Positions 6,651-15,316 are shown, counted from the first letter of the stretch. The stretch is 39,340 nt of DNA from Lachnospiraceae bacterium (GCA_017552985.1 JAFZNO010000022.1:1-39340); one strand, 5' to 3'. Notes: generated by a model not told the origin, from the letters alone. Numbers and translations are program-made.

Positions 6651-9377
6651 GTGAAAGAGTTATTTGATTATCTTTTCAAGCCCTTCAAGCATGATCGCGA
6701 AGCCGTAAAATCAGCCTATCACGGGTCGCTTCGGCCTACGCACGTGATGCTGTCCATCACCTTCATCATGTGTATGCTCTTTTTGCTTCTGTCCTTTATC
6801 AGGCCAGATCTGTTTGGAGAGACAGTTTTCTATCACCGCATTTGCTATGCGATCCTTTTTGCCGCCACCATCCTGTGGTTTATCTATGCAAGGCATGCGG
6901 AATTGGATTATGAGAACAGATATCGCACCGTATTTATCGTGAACGCCGTGATCGGATCCTTCACCTACGCTTGGGCCATTGGGCTGGCATTCGTAAATCT
7001 GCTGGTCAGAAAAGGGATGGACACGACGATCTTTATGACGGTGTCGCTCATCGTGCCCCTTTGCGTGTACTTGAACCCGCTGGAGTACATTCTCATTGCG
7101 TTGCTGTCCAATGCGGCCATGATCTTCCTGCTGTTTTCGGCGCCGTTTTTCGGTTGGGAATATAGCTTTACCAATTCCGTAAACTTCGTCGTTTTCTCCA
7201 TTTTCCAGATCGCCATGGGCGTGACCATGCTCTACACCAAGTACCGGCTTCACAAGCAGATCGTGACGGCGGCAAGGCAACATGACGAAATCGAAATGCT
7301 CAACAAGGCGCAGAACCGTTTCTTCTCCAACATGAGCCACGAGATCCGGACGCCGATCAATACGATCATTGGCCTTAACGAGATGATCCTTCGCGAGAAC
7401 GTAAGCGAAGAGGTCGCAGAGGACGCCGCCAACATCAAGGCTGCCGGCAAGCTCCTCCTCAACCTCATAAACGACATTCTCGACATGTCAAAGATCCAGT
7501 CCGGCAAGATGCAGCTAACTTACGCGCCTTACCGTTCCGGCAACATGCTCTCGGACATCGTCGGCATGCTGTGGATCAGGGCGAAGGAAAAGAAGCTGGA
7601 GTTTCACGTTGACGTGTCACCCGACGTTCCCGCAGAGCTTGTGGGCGACGAGGTCCGGGTGAAGCAGATCCTCATCAACGTGCTCAATAACGCCATCAAG
7701 TACACCAAGGAAGGCAGCGTGTCACTCTCCGTGCAGTGTGAGAGGAAAGAGAACAAGGTCTGCAACGTGATCTATACGGTTTCCGACACGGGCATTGGCA
7801 TCAAGACGGAAGACATCCCTTATCTTTTCTCAGCATTTAAGCGCGTGGACGAGAGCACGACGCGGCACATTGAAGGTACGGGACTGGGCCTTTCCATCGT
7901 GAAGCAGCTGGTGGATCTCATGGGCGGAAAGATCACTGTCAACAGTGTTTACACAAAGGGTTCCACCTTCATCATCGAGATCCCGCAGAGGGTTGAGAGA
8001 GAAGGAAACGTGGGCGAATATGATTTCTCGAAGATCGACGTAAAGACAAGGCCGGAGTACGTTCCAAAGTTTGAAGCGCCGGAAGCCCGGATCCTTGTTG
8101 TTGACGATAATGAAGCGAATCTTATGGTCGTGTCCAAGCTGCTTCGTGACACGAAGGTCAGGATCGATACGGTGAGCAGCGGCGCCGAGGCGCTAAAGCG
8201 GACGCTGAACGTGAAGTACGACGTTATTTTCATGGATCACCTGATGCCCGAGATGGACGGCATTGAATGCCACAGAAGGATCAAGGAACAGACGGGAGGC
8301 AGATGCCGTGAGACCAGCGTCGTGATCCTTACAGCCAACGCGGACGAGGAAAGCAAGGCGCTCTATGCGAAGGAGAATTTTGACGGTTATCTTTCAAAGC
8401 CCGTCAGCGGCGATGAGCTTGAGAACGAGCTCTATCAGTTCCTTCCCAAGGAGCGGGTGCGCATCACGGGACACAGGACGGATCTTGCGGAAGAGACCAT
8501 CTCCTGGATGAATGCAAACAAGCAGCGTAAAAGCGTCGTGATCACCACGGAGAGCGTGGCCGACCTGTCTCCGGAAATCATTGAAAAGTATGGGATTTCC
8601 GTGTTGCCCCACAGGGTTAAGACTGCGGACGGCATCTTCAAGGACGGCAAGGAGATCGAGACCCGTGGCGTGCTGAAATACATGGAAGATCCAAATCATT
8701 TGGTATTGCCCGTGGGCCCCGTGGTAAAGGATGCGGAGGAATTCTTCGCAAAGCTTTTGGCCTATGCGAATAACGTGATCCACGTCTCCATTTCCAGCAA
8801 GCTTGAGAATTCGGGCTATGGTGCGGCCCTGGAGGCTTCCAAATCCTTTGACAACGTGTTTGTGGTTGACTCTGCCCATCTCTCCAGCGGTCAGGGGCTT
8901 CTGGCCATTGAAGCCTGCAGACTGGCGGAGGAAGGAATGAGCGCGGAGGAGATCATCCAAAGGCTCGGGGAGGTTCAAAAGAAGATCCACACAAGCTTTA
9001 TCGTGGACAATCTGGACTTCCTTGCGCGTGCGGGCCAGGTCAGCAACCGCGTTGCCAACATCGTGAAATCCCTTATGGGCAAGCCCGTTCTGCGACTGAA
9101 GAAGGGTAAGATGGGCGTTGGCAGGACGTTCTTCGGCTCCCGCGAAAATGCCTGGAGGGCATACATCAACTCCATTCTCTCTTCCGGCAAGGCCATTGAC
9201 ACGCGGATCCTTTTCGTGACTTACGTGGGACTTAGCAAGCGCGACGTGGATTGGATCCGGGCGCAGATAGAGAAAAAGATGAAGTTCGACGAGATCATAT
9301 TCAAACAGGCGTCCCCCGCGATCGCCGTAAACTGCGGGCCCGGCACGTTTGGATTGCTCTACCGGGAGAAGGATTAA
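6651..9377 (+). CDS. Membrane hybrid histidine kinase fused to C-terminal DegV domain
   Basis: A 908-residue protein with GTG start and GGAGGT at 6636-6641. About six membrane segments (30-205) lead to HisKA (H230 in SHEIRTP), HATPase (NNAIKYT, DTGIGI, GTGLGLSI) and a receiver domain (VVDDN, D529 in FMDHLMPEMDG). From about residue 628 to the end, 280 residues match a complete DegV/FakB fold (VITTESVADLS, KYGISVLPHRV, SISSKLENSGYG, VVDSAHLSSGQG, IVDNLDFLARAG, KPVLRLKKG). DegV proteins bind fatty acids. Here the usual Thr-Ser pair is V688-G689 and the LSGTY motif is replaced by LENSGY, so ligand choice may differ. There is no HPt domain; the neighbouring kinase supplies one. Its output and ligand are unknown. 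Confidence 0.9.
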   Translation: MKELFDYLFKPFKHDREAVKSAYHGSLRPTHVMLSITFIMCMLFLLLSFIRPDLFGETVFYHRICYAILFAATILWFIYARHAELDYENRYRTVFIVNAVIGSFTYAWAIGLAFVNLLVRKGMDTTIFMTVSLIVPLCVYLNPLEYILIALLSNAAMIFLLFSAPFFGWEYSFTNSVNFVVFSIFQIAMGVTMLYTKYRLHKQIVTAARQHDEIEMLNKAQNRFFSNMSHEIRTPINTIIGLNEMILRENVSEEVAEDAANIKAAGKLLLNLINDILDMSKIQSGKMQLTYAPYRSGNMLSDIVGMLWIRAKEKKLEFHVDVSPDVPAELVGDEVRVKQILINVLNNAIKYTKEGSVSLSVQCERKENKVCNVIYTVSDTGIGIKTEDIPYLFSAFKRVDESTTRHIEGTGLGLSIVKQLVDLMGGKITVNSVYTKGSTFIIEIPQRVEREGNVGEYDFSKIDVKTRPEYVPKFEAPEARILVVDDNEANLMVVSKLLRDTKVRIDTVSSGAEALKRTLNVKYDVIFMDHLMPEMDGIECHRRIKEQTGGRCRETSVVILTANADEESKALYAKENFDGYLSKPVSGDELENELYQFLPKERVRITGHRTDLAEETISWMNANKQRKSVVITTESVADLSPEIIEKYGISVLPHRVKTADGIFKDGKEIETRGVLKYMEDPNHLVLPVGPVVKDAEEFFAKLLAYANNVIHVSISSKLENSGYGAALEASKSFDNVFVVDSAHLSSGQGLLAIEACRLAEEGMSAEEIIQRLGEVQKKIHTSFIVDNLDFLARAGQVSNRVANIVKSLMGKPVLRLKKGKMGVGRTFFGSRENAWRAYINSILSSGKAIDTRILFVTYVGLSKRDVDWIRAQIEKKMKFDEIIFKQASPAIAVNCGPGTFGLLYREKD

Positions 9378-9380
9378 AGA

Positions 9381-10964
9381 ATGCAAAGTATGTTTGGTTT
9401 AGGTTTTTCCTACGTAGGCGTGATCTTTCTTGTGATGCTCTTTGTTCCTAACATCATTTGGACCAAGAACAAGCCGGAAGGATATGAGGAGAGCAGCAAG
9501 AAGGAGAACAAATTCCTGTTGGCGCTGGAGCGCATCGGAGAAGTGATGGCCTGCTCCATCGTGGCCATCGCGGATTGCAACGTGAGGATCCATTCCATCT
9601 GGCTTGGATGGCTGATGCTGGCGGCGCTTCTCATGATATTGTACGAGGGCTACTGGATCTGTTATTTCAACAGTCCGAAGATCCTGGCGGACATGTATTC
9701 CTCCTTTGCCGGATTTCCCGTGGCAGGGGCGAGCCTGCCGGTGGTGGCGCTTTTGTTCTTGGGGATTTACGCATGTAGTCTGTGGATCATTGTGACGTCT
9801 CTGATCCTTGGGATTGGCCACGTGGGAATTCATCTGGCCCACAGGAAGGAAGCGCTCGGGAACGCGAAAGGGAATGGCGATAAGAAGCCAAAGAAAAACA
9901 AAGTTTTTCGCATCGTAAAGGGCGTTCTTGTTGCCCTCATGGCAATCCTGATCCTGGAACTCACGGTCGTTATCGGCGTGCGCAACGTAAACCGCATCCG
10001 CTGCTTTATTGACACGAGCAAGGGGATCGATGAGGAAACCTACGTTGAGATCAATGGCCAGAGCCAGTTTATCACGATCCGGGGCCGCGATAAGAATGCG
10101 CTGGTCCTGCTTTATCTTCACGGCGGACCCTGCAGTCCGGACAGCTTTTATGCCTTCAGTTTCACGAATGAATTGATCGATGATTACGTGGTGGTTTGTT
10201 GGGACCAACGCGGCTGCGGGCGGACCTACGTGAATAACGATGACAAGGATAATCAGACCGTAAGCTTTGATCAGGCCTTGATGGATTTGAACGCGCTTGC
10301 GGATTACCTTAGGGAGACGTTTGGGCAGGACAAGATCATCATCCTGGGGCACTCCTATGGCTCCGTTCTCGGCAGCAGGTTTGCCTACGATCATCCGGAA
10401 AAAGTGGCGGCATTTATCGGGATCGGACAGTACGTAAATGCGGCGACGGCATTAAAATACGAGTATGAAGATGCGTTTTCGAAAGCCATGGCGGCAGGAG
10501 ATGACGTGACGGCGCTGAAGAAAGCTTATGAGACCTTTTTGCAGGATAAGACGCTGGAGAATTCAACGGCGGTAAGTGATCTGGCAGCGCCCTATCATCC
10601 GGCGCCCCGTGCAAAAAATCTTATATTGGCGGCCCTCGCTTCACCGACTCTTTCCACCCAGGACATAACGTGGTATGCAAACATGACGAGCTACGAGGCG
10701 TTTCTCAAATATGCGGGCAGCCTGATGGATTACCTGATGGGCGTGGATCTGAGAGCCTCCCAGCCGTCCTACGAGGTTCCCGTATTCTTTGTCTCGGGAG
10801 ACTGTGATTATAACTGTGCATGGGAAGACGTGGCGGATTATGCCAAGATGCTTGGTGCGAAATGCGACCTGATCCAAGGCTGCGGGCATAACGTGCACTA
10901 TGATGATCCTAAAGCATTTGCAGCGATTGTAAAAGAGAATCTGAAGAGTATCGAAAGGAAGTAA
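9381..10964 (+). CDS. Membrane-anchored alpha/beta hydrolase (prolyl aminopeptidase-like)
   Basis: The 527-residue protein has an N-terminal membrane region of about four segments (residues 5-25, 72-95, 110-155), a lysine-rich loop, and one more segment near 175-198. A soluble alpha/beta hydrolase domain follows. The catalytic set is visible: oxyanion HGGPCSPD, WDQRGCGRT as in proline iminopeptidases, nucleophile Ser in GHSYGS, an acid in SGDCDY and a base in GCGHNVH. Active-site topology relative to the membrane is uncertain; a peptide or ester substrate is equally possible. The start lies 3 bp after the DegV-kinase stop with the ribosome site inside that gene, so it belongs to the same operon. 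Confidence 0.85.
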   Translation: MQSMFGLGFSYVGVIFLVMLFVPNIIWTKNKPEGYEESSKKENKFLLALERIGEVMACSIVAIADCNVRIHSIWLGWLMLAALLMILYEGYWICYFNSPKILADMYSSFAGFPVAGASLPVVALLFLGIYACSLWIIVTSLILGIGHVGIHLAHRKEALGNAKGNGDKKPKKNKVFRIVKGVLVALMAILILELTVVIGVRNVNRIRCFIDTSKGIDEETYVEINGQSQFITIRGRDKNALVLLYLHGGPCSPDSFYAFSFTNELIDDYVVVCWDQRGCGRTYVNNDDKDNQTVSFDQALMDLNALADYLRETFGQDKIIILGHSYGSVLGSRFAYDHPEKVAAFIGIGQYVNAATALKYEYEDAFSKAMAAGDDVTALKKAYETFLQDKTLENSTAVSDLAAPYHPAPRAKNLILAALASPTLSTQDITWYANMTSYEAFLKYAGSLMDYLMGVDLRASQPSYEVPVFFVSGDCDYNCAWEDVADYAKMLGAKCDLIQGCGHNVHYDDPKAFAAIVKENLKSIERK

Positions 10965-11051
10965 ATATCCAAGATACAGTAATGACAATAAGCAGTTTCC
11001 AAAAATGAAATACCGTAATATCTAAAATTATTATAAACTTCTGCTTTCATG

Positions 11052-11081
11052 GTGACAAATAAAACTTCTTGTTGTTATAAT
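11052..11081 (+). promoter_or_regulatory. Candidate sigma-A promoter for the LytS/LytTR pair
   Basis: GTGACA at 11052-11057, an 18-bp spacer and a perfect TATAAT at 11076-11081. It lies in the 197-bp gap after the hydrolase gene and leaves a leader of about 75 nt before the kinase start. Confidence 0.7.
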
Positions 11082-11106
11082 GGAGAAGGAAAAGTTTCCA
11101 TTAACT

Positions 11107-11141
11107 GGCAGCGTCCGCCGGGGGGGATCGCGGGCGTTGCC
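11107..11141 (+). promoter_or_regulatory. Leader hairpin upstream of LytS-type kinase
   Basis: Positions 11107-11118 pair with 11130-11141 over 12 positions (two of them G-U in RNA) around an 11-nt G-rich loop. There is no T-run after it, so it is not a standard terminator. It ends 20 nt before the kinase ATG, where it could affect ribosome access or message stability. Confidence 0.5.
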
Positions 11142-11161
11142 TGAAAGCAGAGAAGCATATC

Positions 11162-13162
11162 ATGTTAATAAACAAATCTTATCGCATTGTCGCATCGACA
11201 GTTCTTTTTGTTGCAGTTATTTTGTTAATTGTCTTCTCTTATTCTAACTATAACCTTCGGGTCAATCAGATTACCGGGGGATTTCTTGATTTGTCCGGAA
11301 TGGATCTGGAAAGCACCATATATTCCTTGGACGGAAACTGGATTTTCTGGCCAGAGGAATACGTGGATCCGGTCGCGGCAGTTTCGTTGCAAACAACGGA
11401 GCAGGGCGGCGCGGATCATCAGGCTTATCCAGGCATTGCGGACGCGGCGGCTCTTCCGGCGGCGCAGGAAATCGAGGTTCCCGGCTCCCTGTATCAACTT
11501 TCCCCTAATCAAAAAGATAAGATCAAAACAGGCACGTATCAGTTGAAGATCCGGCTGGACGAGCCCGGCACTTATGGCCTCAAAACGTCCTTGGTGTCTG
11601 GCGCGTACAAGCTTTATTGCAACGGCGAGCTGGTCAGTGAGGTTGGCGTTCTCGGCAAAGCGGGAAACGAGGGCGCTGCCGGAAAAGCCGGCGAAGCAGG
11701 AAACGGTGCTGCGGAGAAAGCCGGCGCTGAGGAGGACACGGAAAAGAGTGTCTGGCAGCCGAAGGTGTGCCTCTTGCATACGGACGAGCGGGACCTGACG
11801 ATCACCGTTCACGTGTCCAATTATCACTGCCAGCACGGCGGTCTGATAAAGAGTCTGTACTTTGGCACCACGGAAAACGTGTATTATTTCCAGACCATGC
11901 AGACCATCAAAAGCGCTGCGATCATAGGCATTTTCGTGGGTCTTGGCATCTATCTTCTCCTGCTCACCTGCGCCACGTCGCACCGCAAAACGGGTCTTTG
12001 CCTGAGCACTCTTTGCGTGGGCAGCGCGCTTTTGGAGAGTCTTTTGGATGAAACCATTTTCTTTTACTTTTTTAAGAATCTGCCCTTGATCATTCCCATG
12101 AAGGCGCAGTTCATTGTCTGCACCATATTGATCATTTCCGTCTTTTATTTTTACAAATACATCTACCCGAATCAAAAAGGGAAAACGCTTTATTACGTCG
12201 TGGAGTACGTGAACCTGATCTATCTGGTGCTTTTGATCTGCGCGCCCACCTACGCGACGGCTTCGATGATGGGTGGATTTTGCTTCGTTTTGCTGGTCCT
12301 GAATCTCATACCGCACCTGATCCAGACCATCCATGAGATCCGCCGGCCCAACAGTTACGCGGGGGTGTCGCTCCTAAGCATCATCGTGCTGTTTTTACTG
12401 TCCTGCGCGCAGTTTTATTTCGTGGACACGGGAAAGAGCCTGCACCTTTACGTCAGGGAAAATGCGTTCATTATCGGCATTCTCTTCTTTATCCTGTGCC
12501 AGATCAACATTCTGCTGAAGGACGTGGACCGGGCTTATCAGAACGCGAAGCTGGCGGATTCCATGGAGATCGCGTACCTGCAGGCACAGATCTCGCCCCA
12601 CTTTATGTTCAACACCCTGAACAACGTGTCGTACTTTATGAATCAGGACGTGACGAAGGCGCAAACGCTGCTCCTGCAGTTCTGTGACTTTTTGAAGGTT
12701 AAGCACAAGTTTGATTACCGGAAGCAGGTCTTTTACACGCTGGGAGAGGAGTTCGATTTTTTGAAATCCTACGTGGCGATTGAAAACATCCGGCTTCAGG
12801 ATGCGATCAAGCTGGAAATCCACGTAAAAGAAAAGCTGAAGGCCATTAAGATCATGCCGCTGATCCTGCAACCGCTGGTGGAAAACGCCATTAAGCACGG
12901 GTATGATTCGAAGCCCCTGACCATCGCAATCTCCGTGACGGAAGTGCAGGGGAGCTATCATTTCACGGTGAAGGACAATGGAAAGGGCATGAATGAGATT
13001 CAGCTCCGGAATCTTGGCAGTGCCGGGAGCAAAGGCGTTGGCATCTCAAACATCAATTATCGCTTGGGGAAATACTGCGGCGAGAAGCTGCATTTTGAAA
13101 GTCAATTGGGGGAAGGAACTACCATTTCGTTTTCTTATGCAAAGGAGGGGCAACAACTATGA
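11162..13162 (+). CDS. LytS/YesM-type sensor histidine kinase with 7TM-type membrane domain
   Basis: The 666-residue protein has an N-terminal membrane segment (10-27) and an extracytoplasmic beta-rich domain (about 40-240) resembling the sensor domains paired with 7TMR-DISM regions. A seven-segment membrane domain (about 245-450) and a His_kinase/HATPase module follow. H480 lies in QISPHFMFNTLNN, with LVENAIKHG and DNGKGM for ATP binding. A Gly/Ala/Glu low-complexity tract (GKAGNEG, GKAGEAG, EKAGAEE) interrupts the sensor domain near residues 163-195. The signal sensed is unknown; the fold often binds carbohydrate-like ligands. It overlaps the LytTR regulator gene by 4 bp, which identifies the partner. 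Confidence 0.9.
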   Translation: MLINKSYRIVASTVLFVAVILLIVFSYSNYNLRVNQITGGFLDLSGMDLESTIYSLDGNWIFWPEEYVDPVAAVSLQTTEQGGADHQAYPGIADAAALPAAQEIEVPGSLYQLSPNQKDKIKTGTYQLKIRLDEPGTYGLKTSLVSGAYKLYCNGELVSEVGVLGKAGNEGAAGKAGEAGNGAAEKAGAEEDTEKSVWQPKVCLLHTDERDLTITVHVSNYHCQHGGLIKSLYFGTTENVYYFQTMQTIKSAAIIGIFVGLGIYLLLLTCATSHRKTGLCLSTLCVGSALLESLLDETIFFYFFKNLPLIIPMKAQFIVCTILIISVFYFYKYIYPNQKGKTLYYVVEYVNLIYLVLLICAPTYATASMMGGFCFVLLVLNLIPHLIQTIHEIRRPNSYAGVSLLSIIVLFLLSCAQFYFVDTGKSLHLYVRENAFIIGILFFILCQINILLKDVDRAYQNAKLADSMEIAYLQAQISPHFMFNTLNNVSYFMNQDVTKAQTLLLQFCDFLKVKHKFDYRKQVFYTLGEEFDFLKSYVAIENIRLQDAIKLEIHVKEKLKAIKIMPLILQPLVENAIKHGYDSKPLTIAISVTEVQGSYHFTVKDNGKGMNEIQLRNLGSAGSKGVGISNINYRLGKYCGEKLHFESQLGEGTTISFSYAKEGQQL

Positions 13163-13911
13163 AGGTCGTGATCGTGGACGATGAGAATACTTCCGTCCAA
13201 CATCTAAAAACGCAATTGGAAAATTATCCGGACGTGGAAATCGCTGCGACGTTTACGGATTCCGTGGAGGCGCTTTCTTACTTGATCCGGACGCCCTGTG
13301 ACCTTCTTTTTCTGGACATTGAGATGCCCAACATCAGCGGTCTCTACATAGCGGAGCAGATCACGCTCCTTCATCCCGGCGTGAAGGTCTGCTTTATCAC
13401 GGCCCATCCGGAAGGGGCACTGAAGGCATTTGAACTGAATGCGCTGGACTACATTCCAAAGCCCTTCACAAAGGAGCGTCTGGAGCAATGTTTGAGCCGC
13501 ATGCGGAGGGACGTGGAACGGCGCAGGGAGGCGGAGGAGGAATCCGTGAATTTCGATGCGCTGGGGCAGGGGTTGGATTACGCCTTGAACATTATTTGCG
13601 GCTATCATGATGAGGACGTGGTGCTCATCAACACGCAGGACATTTATTATTTCGAGACCGTGCAGAGCAGCGTGTTCATTCACACGAAGACGCAGGTCTA
13701 TCGCGGCAACAAACCCCTTAGCTTTTACGAGGAAAAGCTAAAGCCGCTCTATTTTTTCAAGACGCACAAATGCTTTCTGGTCAACCTTTCCAAGGTGGAC
13801 CGCTTCAGCCCGCGGATCAACTATACTTATGACTTATTTTTCAAGGACTTGAAGGACCGGATCCCGCTGAGCAGGAATAACGTGAAAGCGCTGAAGAGTT
13901 ACTTACATTGA
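13159..13911 (+). CDS. LytTR-family response regulator
   Basis: A 250-residue regulator with an N-terminal receiver (VDDE, phosphoacceptor D53 in FLDIEMPNISG, KPF near residue 104). The C-terminal LytTR DNA-binding domain (about 145-250) shows INTQDIYYFETVQSSVFIHT and FFKTHKCFLVNLSKVDRF. It should be phosphorylated by the kinase encoded directly upstream and bind direct repeats in target promoters. The 3' end of the gene is repeated twice more just downstream, outside the reading frame. Targets are unknown; the nearby 14050 gene is a candidate by position only. Confidence 0.93.
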   Translation: MKVVIVDDENTSVQHLKTQLENYPDVEIAATFTDSVEALSYLIRTPCDLLFLDIEMPNISGLYIAEQITLLHPGVKVCFITAHPEGALKAFELNALDYIPKPFTKERLEQCLSRMRRDVERRREAEEESVNFDALGQGLDYALNIICGYHDEDVVLINTQDIYYFETVQSSVFIHTKTQVYRGNKPLSFYEEKLKPLYFFKTHKCFLVNLSKVDRFSPRINYTYDLFFKDLKDRIPLSRNNVKALKSYLH

Positions 13912-13998
13912 GGGGAAATAACGTGAAGGCTTTGAAGAGCTACTTACATTGAGGGGAAATAACGTGAAGGCTTTGAAGAGTGATTTGCACTGAGAAGA
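13876..13998. repeat. 41-bp tandem repeat copying the 3' end of the LytTR gene
   Basis: The block beginning AATAACGTGAA starts at 13876 (inside the gene, coding NNVKALKSYLH and stop), 13917 and 13958, an exact 41-bp period. Each extra copy keeps the stop codon, so the protein is unaffected. The third copy is the most diverged. Confidence 0.9.
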
Positions 13999-14003
13999 AA
14001 ATC

Positions 14004-14021
14004 ATCTGCAAGGTTGCAGAT
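14004..14021. promoter_or_regulatory. 18-bp perfect dyad, possible operator
   Basis: ATCTGCAA and TTGCAGAT flank a GG centre, giving a perfect inverted repeat 28 bp ahead of the start at 14050. The two-base centre is too tight for a good RNA hairpin, so a dimeric protein site is the better guess. No convincing -10 element was located around it. Confidence 0.4.
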
Positions 14022-14049
14022 ACAATAACAAATATGAGGGAGGTTATCT

Positions 14050-15150
14050 ATGGCAGACACAATTAGTATCAACGAACTGAAACCTGGAGACATCATGCTT
14101 TTTTCACCGTCGGACGAATGGATTTCGAAAGTGATTGTTTTTCTGACGCAATCCTCGGTCAGCCACACGGGACTGGTGGATCGGAATCCCGCTTATCTCG
14201 TCAATGAGGAGGGCGACGGCACGATCAGAAAGATGCTGCCGGATCCCGGGGAGCGCACGATCTACATTCGCAGATTAAAGAACGCACCGGACACTTCCGT
14301 GGTCGTGGATTACGCGATGGAATACGTAAAGCAGAAGGTGCCCTATCCCAAGAGCAACCTTGTATTTCTGGGGCTCTACATCATTATCGGCGACTTTATC
14401 CCGGACACCCTGACGGGAGAGCTTGTCAAGAACGTGGTGCGGCTGGCCTGCTATGAACTGATCCGGCTTGCGAATGAGATACAGTTCCATGATCCGGACA
14501 AGCCCATGGTCTGCTCGCAGTTCGCGGCGGCCTGCTATGACGAGGCAGCCTTGAAAAACGGGCCGGAATACAAGATCCATTACAATGAAAAGGTGACCAC
14601 CGTACCGAATCTCATCAGGAAGATCATTGATCAGCTTGAGAAGAATCCTGAGAAGAAATACTGCGTGGAAGCGCCGGAGAAAAAGCATTTGTTAGGAGCA
14701 ACAAACCATCTGGCGGAGGCCGAGGATTGCTGTAAGGAATTGTTCGGGCACCTGACGAAACAGAAAGAGGATCATAAGCTGGCAGTGGCTGCGCATGCCG
14801 GAAGTGCGGAGGTTTCGGACGAGTTCATCGCGGAAATTTACCAGTTTGGAAAGCATTTCTTGAAAATATTCGGAGCGAAGGATGCGTGCTGCGCATCTGC
14901 AGAGGGATGCGTGAAAGAGGTTAACGAGTGTGCGGGCGCGAACGAAATGGTCTCCGGGAGCCTGGAGGCTCGCGGCGGAAGCTTCGTGTCGGCGGAGGAG
15001 ATCAAGAAGGTTCTGGAGGATCTCTTGAAGTACCAGGAAGCCTTTGTGACGCCGCAGGATCTTCTTGTCAACACCACCAACCTGGAGGACATGGGAATCC
15101 TGACGTACACGAAGGATGAATTGATCTTGCATAAGGAAAAAGAGAACTAA
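14050..15150 (+). CDS. Permuted papain-like (YiiX/NlpC-P60 superfamily) hydrolase
   Basis: The 366-residue protein starts with LKPGDIMLF and SSVSHTGLV, then has VCSQFAAACYDEA. This order (H39 first, C155 later) fits the circularly permuted papain-like branch of the NlpC/P60 superfamily, as in YiiX and LRAT-like proteins. Known members act on amide or ester bonds; the substrate here is not apparent. Residues about 1-200 form this domain. The remaining 165 are helical and acidic with a cluster of cysteines (DACCASAEGC, NECAGAN), which I do not recognise. No signal peptide is present. GAGGGAGGT before the ATG fixes the start. Confidence 0.75.
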   Translation: MADTISINELKPGDIMLFSPSDEWISKVIVFLTQSSVSHTGLVDRNPAYLVNEEGDGTIRKMLPDPGERTIYIRRLKNAPDTSVVVDYAMEYVKQKVPYPKSNLVFLGLYIIIGDFIPDTLTGELVKNVVRLACYELIRLANEIQFHDPDKPMVCSQFAAACYDEAALKNGPEYKIHYNEKVTTVPNLIRKIIDQLEKNPEKKYCVEAPEKKHLLGATNHLAEAEDCCKELFGHLTKQKEDHKLAVAAHAGSAEVSDEFIAEIYQFGKHFLKIFGAKDACCASAEGCVKEVNECAGANEMVSGSLEARGGSFVSAEEIKKVLEDLLKYQEAFVTPQDLLVNTTNLEDMGILTYTKDELILHKEKEN

Positions 15151-15195
15151 CGAAAGACGCATTTACCATTGTCCCCTTGTTTTTTACCTTTCAGA

Positions 15196-15252
15196 GCGAA
15201 TTTTTGCCTGATGGCGGAAATCGCCAACAAATTTTGGAGATTCGCTTATAAT
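15196..15252 (+). promoter_or_regulatory. Possible -10 element with nested inverted repeats
   Basis: TATAAT at 15247-15252 has no good -35 at 17-18 bp. Upstream are nested inverted repeats: GCGAAT (15196-15201) with ATTCGC (15240-15245), and inside them TGGCG-GAAAT-CGCCA. This could be a regulated promoter for the small gene at 15317. Confidence 0.35.
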
Positions 15253-15316
15253 TCAAATTGTCAGGGAGATCAAGAATTGGCTTGACTCAAAAAACAATGA
15301 GAAAGGGGAAAAAGAG

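Noticed and set aside
8394-10394. Two ~330-codon minus-strand frames opposite the DegV kinase and hydrolase genes
   Set aside because: No domain signatures or ribosome sites; both lie over well-supported plus-strand genes.
11225-12334. 369-codon minus-strand frame opposite the LytS-type kinase
   Set aside because: The plus strand carries a full kinase with partner gene; the antisense product is charged and motif-free.
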